Source: Allantophomopsis cytisporea (Eukaryota; Ascomycota; Leotiomycetes; Phacidiales; Phacidiaceae). Taken from it: 64,000 nt of DNA. This document shows positions 59,057-64,000 of this stretch, piece by piece. Positions within the stretch are counted from its first letter, which is position 1, and every line of letters begins with the position of its first letter. A model generated the notes under the pieces. That model was not told where the DNA came from and did not search any database. It saw nothing but the letters and a program-made list of their open reading frames with translations. The position numbers and the translations under genes are program-made. The stretch covers positions 1,860,001 through 1,924,000 of the forward strand of contig CP103025.1 in assembly GCA_024752435.1 (NCBI GenBank), read 5' to 3'.

Positions 59057-60630
59057 ATGAACACCTTCATACGCCTTAGTCGCTCAGTAGCCGTTACACC
59101 TATCAAAACGGCGAACTCAAGGCTTATCTCTTTGTCGCGACACTTTTCCACGTCTCCACACAACATGGCGCCCATCTCAAAGGAATGCGATTTCCTTGTA
59201 ATCGGTGGAGGTAGTGGCGGTTTGGCGTCTGCAAGAAGAGCCAGTGGCTACTACGGTGCCAAGACCATTGCAATCGAGAGCAACAGACTTGGTGGAACCT
59301 GTGTCAATGTAGGGTAAGTCAATGTTCTTTGTGAAGATAATGAATAAAAGAACTAATTCCATAATATAGATGTGTTCCAAAGAAAGTCACCTGGAACGCT
59401 GCTTCCCTTGCGGAAAGTATTCACGAAGCCAAAGCATACGGATTTTCTGTTGAGCAAACCGCTCCGTTCGATTGGCCGGCATTCAAGAAGAAGAGGGATG
59501 CTTATATTACGCGCTTGAACGGTATTTATGAGAAAAACTTGGGCAACGACAAGGTCGAATACATACATGGTCGTGCATCGCTACTTGGCAAGGACGAGGT
59601 GCAGGTCACCCTCGACGATGGAAGCAAGGAGACTATTCGCGCAAAGAACATCTTGATTGCTGTTGGTGGACACCCAACAATCCCAAAAGACATCCCAGGA
59701 GCCGAGTACGGAATCAACAGTGATGGTTTCTTTGAGCTTGAGCAACAACCAAAGAAGGTTGCGCTCGTAGGTGCGGGATACATTGCTGTGGAGTTTGCTG
59801 GCATGTTCAACGCTCTTGGTAGTGAAACCCATCTCTTCATTAGACATGACAAGTTCCTTCGTAGTTTCGATCCAATGATTCAAGATACTATTGTTAAGGA
59901 GTACGAGCGTGTTGGTGTTAACCTTCACAAGAACTCTACCCAGAGCAGAGTCGAGAAGGATGAGAAGACTGGAAAGCTCACCCTCCACTACGAGGACTCC
60001 AATGGAAAGGGTAAGCTTGAGGGTCTTGACACTTTGATCTGGGCTATCGGAAGATCCCCAGAGGTTGAAGATCTTGGACTTGATAAGGCTGGCGTTAAGC
60101 AAAACGACAAAGGTCAAATTGTAGTTGACGATTTCCAGAACACCAATGTTCCAGGCATCTATGCTCTCGGTGACGTTTGTGGAAAGGTCGAACTCACTCC
60201 AGTGGCCATCGCTGCTGGTCGCAAGCTTGGTGACCGCCTTTTCGGAGGTGAGCAGTTCAAGGAGTCTAAGCTCGACTACAGCAACGTTCCATCCGTTGTA
60301 TTCTCTCACCCAGAGATTGGAAGCATCGGTTTGACTGAGCCGGAGGCTATTGAGAAGTATGGCAAGGAGAACATTAAGGTATACAAGACCTCTTTCACTG
60401 CCATGTACTACGCCATGATGGAGCCAGAAGACAAGGCGCCAACCAGCTACAAGTTAGTCTGCTACGGTCCAGAGGAGAAGGTTGTTGGTTTACATATCTT
60501 GGGTCTGGGAAGCGGTGAGATGCTACAGGGCTTCGGTGTTGCTGTTAAGATGGGTGCTACCAAGAAGGACTTCGACAGCTGTGTTGCTATTCACCCAACC
60601 AGTGCGGAGGAATTGGTCACTTTGAAGTAG
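59057..60630 (+). CDS. GLR1: Glutathione reductase
   Basis: FAD enzyme that reduces oxidised glutathione with NADPH. Exon 1 is 59057-59313, a 56-nt phase-2 intron follows, and exon 2 is 59370-60630, giving 505 residues. The FAD-binding GGGSGG sits in DFLVIGGGSGGLASARRA. The redox-active pair Cys82 and Cys87 is in GGTCVNVGCVPKK, which spans the splice site. The NADPH-binding GAGYIAVEFAGMF, the second FAD motif YALGDVCGKVELTPVAIAAG and the dimer-interface active-site HPTSAEE near the C-terminus are all present. The first 36 residues are basic and hydroxylated (IRLSRSVAVTPIKTANSRLI), a mitochondrial presequence. A second ATG at 59165 (MAPISKECDFLVIGGG) would give a cytosolic enzyme of normal length. 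Confidence 0.97.
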
Positions 60631-61120
60631 AGCTTAGATTTGACAGGTGGGGCTGTACACACAGTATTTTAGACTAGAGGTCTCTCTCACCTAGACGAGC
60701 CTTGTAATCCATTCTTATGTATTTAAATGATGTTACGCATGTTCCCTATTGACAATTTGTAAGTATCGTTTCCGTAACAAGCTAAGTTGACAATCTGTTT
60801 GGTGCCAGTCAAAACGCAGCTTCCTGGAGAAAAAGACAAAGACTGAAGAATTTGTATGCAGAAAACAAATCGAACAATAAACGGCAAAGTCCCCCAACAT
60901 GAAGCGGGGCAACCCATGTTCACCACAACGTATATGCTCTCGAGGCATCAGCAGGCGGTATTGTATTCGTTGAAGGGACACAGGACTACCATGGTCGTTT
61001 CAACTAAGTTTTACCATTATGTCGGTCCATCTGATATGTTTCAATGAAGTGCGATCTTTGCCCAGAGTCAGATCTTGAAGTCTTTAGCCTGCGTGGTAAC
61101 TCAGAGATAATAGCAAGTGC
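60631..61120. other. Convergent 3' region
   Basis: A 490-bp spacer between the glutathione reductase stop and the Ser-rich protein stop. No gene was recognised. Confidence 0.55.
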
Positions 61121-62736
61121 CTATCTGGACCGGGATTTGGCAGATGTAGACTCGTCAGCACATCCAGCCCCAGCACTTCTGGGGAGGTCACCGTTGGACC
61201 AACTTGAGCTTGTTGCGTTCTCACTTGTGGTCGGTGGGATGTACTCTAATTGAACATGTAAAGCGATGAAGTCATTTGGCAGTTTTTCCCAAACCGGCAA
61301 TATGCCTTTAACTGGCCAGTTATCAAAGTCGATATTGCCGACAATGTCTGCAACCAGATCGATATGCTTGACCCTAACCTTGGTGAGTTGGTAATGGCCC
61401 TCAAGCTCAAAATCCAAGACGTTGTAAGCCCTTCAGTTTATCATATTAGCACTGTTGGCATTGTCTAGATGTCGTCGAACCATTCGGACATCGTTCTTGT
61501 TTGCTTCAAGATACCTCAACAGCCTGAATGAGTACTCAAAAAAATCACACAATATGTCGTAGTTCTTGACCTTGGGCACATTCATCAACTCACATCTTTC
61601 TCGAGCGTCATGGACGAAAGAAACATAGACGTGGGCTTCGAAATGCTTATGCCTTAGCCAGTCTGGTTTCTTAGGATAACTATCAGTCTGGCTGAACTGT
61701 AATTTTGTAGATCGAGGCTCGATCGGAGACACACGAAGGCTCACAGTGCCAGTGCCAGAAACGCTCCTCGCAAGAGGATCTAGCATAATGCTGGACTGCT
61801 GTACAACAGATCTAGCCACAGGATGACCATGAATTGATCCAGAAGGTACGCCCGCCACCACGAGTGAAAGGCCTGCCGCTGGATTGACCACTGCACCTGA
61901 CCAAAGGCCTGCATGAGTTCTGAAGGTGACTGCCTGTGTTACGCTAGGTCGACTGCCGCTGTATGACTTAAGATAGAGGGATCAGCGTGGTGAGACGGCG
62001 ATACATCTGGTCCAGGCTCATCAGCAGAACCGTCAAATGTGCGAGGTCGTCTTATTCTGGGGGAATCTCTTGTTTCGGTAGGACTGGGCACTCTACTGCT
62101 AGACTGGTTCGAGTTCTTTGTCTCCAACTGCAAACCTGTGTTAGGAGCAGTATTGTTTCCACCAGACGAACTAGGAGCACCGCTACTGGATTGGCTCGAA
62201 GGAACAGAGTCCATGCCAGCACCGTTCGCATGAACTGGGACGGAATCAATGTCGCTGGATTGGCTAGAACCAGGTGGATCTGTCTGGTTGGGCTTTGACC
62301 CAGCAGGCTCCGAGTCACCAGCCGTGGCAGCAGTGCTGGAAATCTCCTCGCTTGACTGGCTGGAGCTCACTGGCTCCGGAGGGGGACCTGGTTGGTGAGC
62401 AACGATGTTCTCACGAGCTGGGCTGACTGCACTGCCGCTGGATTGGCTTGAGCCGGTAGAGTCTACCTGATTAGACTGTGATCCCTCAGCCTCATTCGTG
62501 GGCATAAGCTCATCAGCAGGCATGCCTGCCATAAGAGCAGTCCTCAGATGTTCTCTTGCTTCAGCAGGATCAACGCATTCTGGGCGAGCGGGACTAGGGA
62601 CAGTACTATCCGTTTGTGCGATAGCTCTTATTTGTGAGGACGTGAGTTCGCTCTGGCTGCTGCTTAAACCTGCAAGTTGCGAGGAAGTGAAGGAACCGAT
62701 GCCACTTGAAGGTGGAGGAGTGAGTGCGCTGCCCAT
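61121..62736 (-). CDS. Ser/Gln-rich protein of unknown function
   Basis: Proposed exons 62736-62005, 61933-61515 and 61430-61121 give 486 residues. The N-terminal half is low-complexity with a recurring SSQSS core (in GSSQSSGS, SSSQSSEE, GSSQSSDI and PSSQSSSG), Pro and Ala. The C-terminal half looks globular (KPDWLRHKHFEAHVYVSFVH and ELEGHYQLTKVRVKHIDLVA). I do not recognise a family. Intron 1 (62004-61934) uses a GTATCG donor. Intron 2 (61514-61431) is 84 nt and in frame, and it contains the TGA at 61435-61433 that otherwise splits the product; its AAG acceptor is weak. The reading frame also continues upstream of 62736 without an ATG to about 62910, so an upstream first exon is possible. 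Confidence 0.55.
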
Positions 62737-63424
62737 TCGAACAGCGGATGGACTCTGCGAGATAAGGCTGGAGTTGGTTGCTGGGAGGTTTGTTGAATAA
62801 GGGGAAAGGGGGACGGGATTCTTCTGGCTTGGTGAGGGGCGAGTGTCTGAGTTGTCTTGATCGAGGGAGGAGTAGGGAGAGTGGGTAGGGAGGGACTTGA
62901 GGTGGTGTTATCGTTAGTTGGAGTTGTGGTTTCAATTTGCGATTTTTGTGCGTATGTGTTATTGTGTTATTTGAGGGTTTGACTTGATGAATATGCTATG
63001 GGGGAAGTCATATCTTGATGTATCAATCCTTGCACAAAGGAGATATATCTAGTTCTTTCAGAGGTGCAACAGCCTGTGGGGCACTAAAATCCAACAAGTT
63101 CTAAATCACTAAGAAACGTCATGTCACGTCTAACCTTCAATGGTCTTTCATAAACGTGTTTATAGAGGTTGTCCTTTCCGCTTTTGGGGAATAGATATCA
63201 AAAAAGAAACGAATTGAAGTCTCCTATTAAGAGATGGCTAATTAAGGAAGCAAACATACGGCATAGAAGACACACATACAGTGCAGTCTGAACGACCAAA
63301 TCGTCCTTAAACGTCCTGAAAGAAGAAAATTCCGGAAAGTCGCTTTTGCAGAAACCCAGCTCGCCTATAATCTCCGGAATGTAACAAGAATTCCGTCACC
63401 CTCTCTCTACTGTACATAACCCCC
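62737..63424. other. Upstream region of the Ser-rich gene and septin 3' end
   Basis: 688 bp between two minus-strand genes. The first 170 bp remain open in the Ser-rich protein frame and could be coding if an upstream exon exists. The rest is spacer with the septin 3' UTR. Confidence 0.45.
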
Positions 63425-64000
63425 CTAGTAACCGTTCATGGTCATTCTCTGGGATCCTCTGCTCAACTCACGATCAGCTGCGGGACTGATTGGTCGAGAA
63501 CCGCCGTGGCCACCTGCGGCACTGCTCTCCTTGAGTGCAAGAAGTTGCTTGGCACGGAAAGTCTCGTAATGGGTCTGGGAGGTGGTTTCGATGAGTTCTT
63601 GAAGATGGGTTCTGGTAAGGAAGTCTCTGAGGGAGATGAATTCGCAGTGGGTTTCATCCTCAACATTGATGACACCCCATCGGTTCTGGCGACCGCGAAC
63701 AGTCTGTCCGTTGACAATAATATCCTTCTCAGATCCAACAACGGCGAACGGGATGATCTCCTGTGATCATTTGTTAGCATTGAAAGGGCGCATCAGGCCT
63801 GTTCAGCATACCTTGAAATGTGCGTTAAGGGCCTTCTCCTCCTCGTCGAACTCCTCGTTGTCGTATGGGAACATCTTGAGGTTGTGGAAGGCAAACTCCT
63901 CCTTGATGCGCTCCTTGAAAGCGGCGCGCTCCTCAAGGGTCAGAGAATCGGACTTGGCGATGACTGGGACAACGTTGACAACGTCCGACAACTTCTTAAG
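63425..64000 (-). CDS. Septin GTPase, C-terminal part (5' end beyond window)
   Basis: Filament-forming GTPase of the septin ring or collar at septa and hyphal branch sites. The window holds the last two exons: 64000-63812 (partial) and 63760-63425, split by a 51-nt phase-0 intron (GTATGC..CAG). The G4 motif region NVVPVIAKSDSLTLEER, PFAVVGSEK and the septin unique element GRQNRWGVINVEDETHCEF with FLTRTHLQELIETT are clear. The end HYETFRAKQLLALKE leads to a short Gly/Ser tail closing RMTMNGY, with no C-terminal coiled coil visible. The absence of a coiled coil argues against the Cdc3/Cdc12 type, but I do not assign the class. The GTP-binding P-loop lies outside the window. Confidence 0.94.

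Noticed and set aside
1..64000. tRNA, rRNA or thiamine-type riboswitch
   Set aside because: I scanned for GGTTCGAAT-like T-arm sequences and found none in a plausible tRNA context, and no thiamine genes. A covariance-model search would settle it.

Overview
The window looks like chromosomal DNA of a filamentous ascomycete. It is gene-dense and intron-bearing. Most introns are 44-105 nt, start with GT, end in AG and often carry a CTAAC/CTGAC-like branch site. The gene set is typically fungal: HR-PKS, Sok1, Sog2, a DUF3712-type vacuolar protein, a GPI cupredoxin and an S10 carboxypeptidase. A placement in Leotiomycetes, near Sclerotiniaceae, is only an impression from style and repeat content and is not proven here. 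All gene models were assembled by eye: exon phases were checked for consistency, and total coding length is divisible by three in every complete model I assembled across introns.

Layout. 1-0.8 kb: 3' end of a highly reducing polyketide synthase (KR-ACP). 1.1-7 kb: ILV6 (acetolactate synthase regulatory subunit), a KHDC4-like KH protein, a small SET protein and TRAPPC13, as two divergent pairs. 7-12.2 kb: gene-poor leader region. 12.2-19.2 kb: a DENN/C1 protein and a Tag1-like vacuolar membrane protein. 20.2-21.4 kb: ornithine carbamoyltransferase. 22.3-25 kb: serine carboxypeptidase and a poorly resolved small gene. 25-34.5 kb: about 9.5 kb with no convincing gene, rich in microsatellites, a G-quadruplex motif and a polypyrimidine tract. 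34.5-41.5 kb: SOK1/TCP11 and SOG2, two signalling proteins in convergent orientation. 42-51.5 kb: mS23, a PPR protein, a RecQ helicase, guanylate kinase, a four-helix membrane protein and a SERF-like protein. 52-56.9 kb: a GPI-anchored cupredoxin, SMN (five small exons, easily missed) and NOP15. 57-59 kb: a decayed gene. 59-64 kb: glutathione reductase, a Ser-rich unknown protein and the 3' end of a septin.

Genes working together. Two head-to-head pairs join functionally related genes: mS23 with a PPR protein (mitochondrial gene expression; 339 bp between start codons) and SMN with NOP15 (snRNP and ribosome assembly; 198 bp). Guanylate kinase and glutathione reductase both carry an in-frame upstream ATG before a basic presequence, which suggests alternative starts for mitochondrial and cytosolic forms. 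I see no phage, CRISPR, insertion sequence, rRNA or tRNA. I found no clearly new multi-gene system. The most interesting items are the hidden SMN gene, the alternative-start enzymes, an in-frame retainable intron beside a copper-ligand loop, the repeated splice-site motif in NOP15 and the decayed locus near 58 kb.
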